This document shows, piece by piece, positions 5,074-5,197 of a stretch of 5,197 nt of DNA. The stretch covers positions 1 to 5,197 of the forward strand of contig JAWXUT010000114.1 of assembly GCA_044426075.1 (NCBI GenBank), given 5' to 3'. Position 1 is the first letter of the stretch, and each line of letters opens with the position of its first letter. The DNA comes from JAWXUT01 sp044426075 (GTDB taxonomy: Bacteria > Bacillota > Clostridia > Christensenellales > DTU072). Below the pieces are notes generated by a model, which did not search any database, was not told the origin of the DNA, and saw nothing but the letters and a program-made list of their open reading frames with translations. A program made the translations under genes and the position numbers.

Positions 5074-5196
5074 TCAATTCGCCATTATTTGTGCAACGAT
5101 ACACCCTACAATTGTAGGATGGTAGTCCTCTGACGCCCGAAACCGCTTTGCAATTTCCACGCCGTTGTTTATTTTGTCGCCGCTGTTTATGCCACG
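5074..5196 (-). other. Possible 3' end of a convergent gene (40 codons, weak)
   Basis: On the minus strand one frame is open from the window edge (5196) to a stop at 5074-5076. It starts with residues RGINSGDKINNGVEIAKRF, and a period-18 DNA repeat (5160-5172 and 5178-5190) gives a 6-residue repeat INSGDK/INNGVE. The second half of the frame runs through the dispersed repeat 5102-5139, so at least that part is probably not ancestral coding sequence. I recognise no domain. It may equally be non-coding. Confidence 0.2.
5102..5139. repeat. Dispersed intergenic repeat, copy 3
   Basis: CACCCTACAAT (5102-5112) is the exact inverse of 418-428. It overlaps ATTGTAGGATGGTAGTCC (from 5111), which is a direct relative of 418-437. 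TAGTCCTCTGACGCCCG (5123-5139) is the exact inverse of 294-310. CCTACAATTGTAGG forms a small palindrome (5106-5119). This copy seems to be the fuller form, joining the two parts seen separately upstream. Confidence 0.6.
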
Positions 5197-5197
5197 C

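Noticed and set aside
294..5139. Composite transposon or integron-like element carrying the lipoprotein gene
   Set aside because: The flanking repeats are short and not in terminal-inverted-repeat order. No transposase, integrase or target-site duplication is visible.

Overview
The window holds one very large, frameshifted surface-lipoprotein gene (732-4972, + strand). It is flanked by non-coding DNA full of hairpins, a candidate small RNA and dispersed short repeats. The DNA is AT-rich, with sigma-A-type promoters (TTGACA-17-TAAAAT), a strong AGGAG ribosome binding site, a GTG start and a Gram-positive-style lipobox. Together with the InlB B-repeat plus BspA-type leucine-rich-repeat (LRR) architecture, this suggests an uncultured low-GC member of the Bacillota (Clostridia-like), probably gut-associated. 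That assignment is inference; the window has no phylogenetic marker gene.

Left flank (1-731): a probable terminator of an upstream gene (3-40) is followed by a near-perfect 14-bp inverted repeat (44-75). A strong promoter (118-146) drives a ~100-nt structured RNA (about 153-252), whose closing stem doubles as its own terminator. From 253 to about 640 I see no gene. This stretch holds palindromic repeat elements (271-322, 418-442), an AT-rich repeated tract (321-355), a simple hairpin (375-395) and an array of four mini-hairpins separated by TTTCA(T/C) spacers, enclosed by a longer inverted repeat (490-592). Two overlapping promoter candidates (649-677 and 677-704) and an RBS (718-726) lead into the lipoprotein gene.

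Lipoprotein gene (732-4972): the 5' part (732-1250) encodes a lipoprotein signal peptide, one complete InlB B-type (Flg_new/Listeria-Bacteroides) repeat and half of a second. The rest of the second repeat continues in the -1 frame. Comparison with sister repeats shows that about 13 nt, covering the core G-W-Y-x-D motif, is missing at about 1172/1173. Restoring 13 nt gives one 1,417-residue protein. The remaining 1,244-codon open frame (nominal start 1238) carries four more B-repeats, five BspA-type LRR blocks with tryptophan-rich caps, three Asp-rich linkers and two copies of a domain I do not recognise. The architecture reads as a large internal duplication. The protein is extraordinarily poor in Lys and Arg (I count 18 in 1,244 residues). 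Its likely role is an N-terminally lipid-anchored adhesin or ligand-binding surface protein.

Right flank (4973-5197): a strong, possibly bidirectional terminator (4998-5042) is followed by another copy of the dispersed repeat (5102-5139). The window ends in a period-18 direct repeat that keeps a 40-codon frame open on the minus strand, a weak candidate for the end of a convergent gene.
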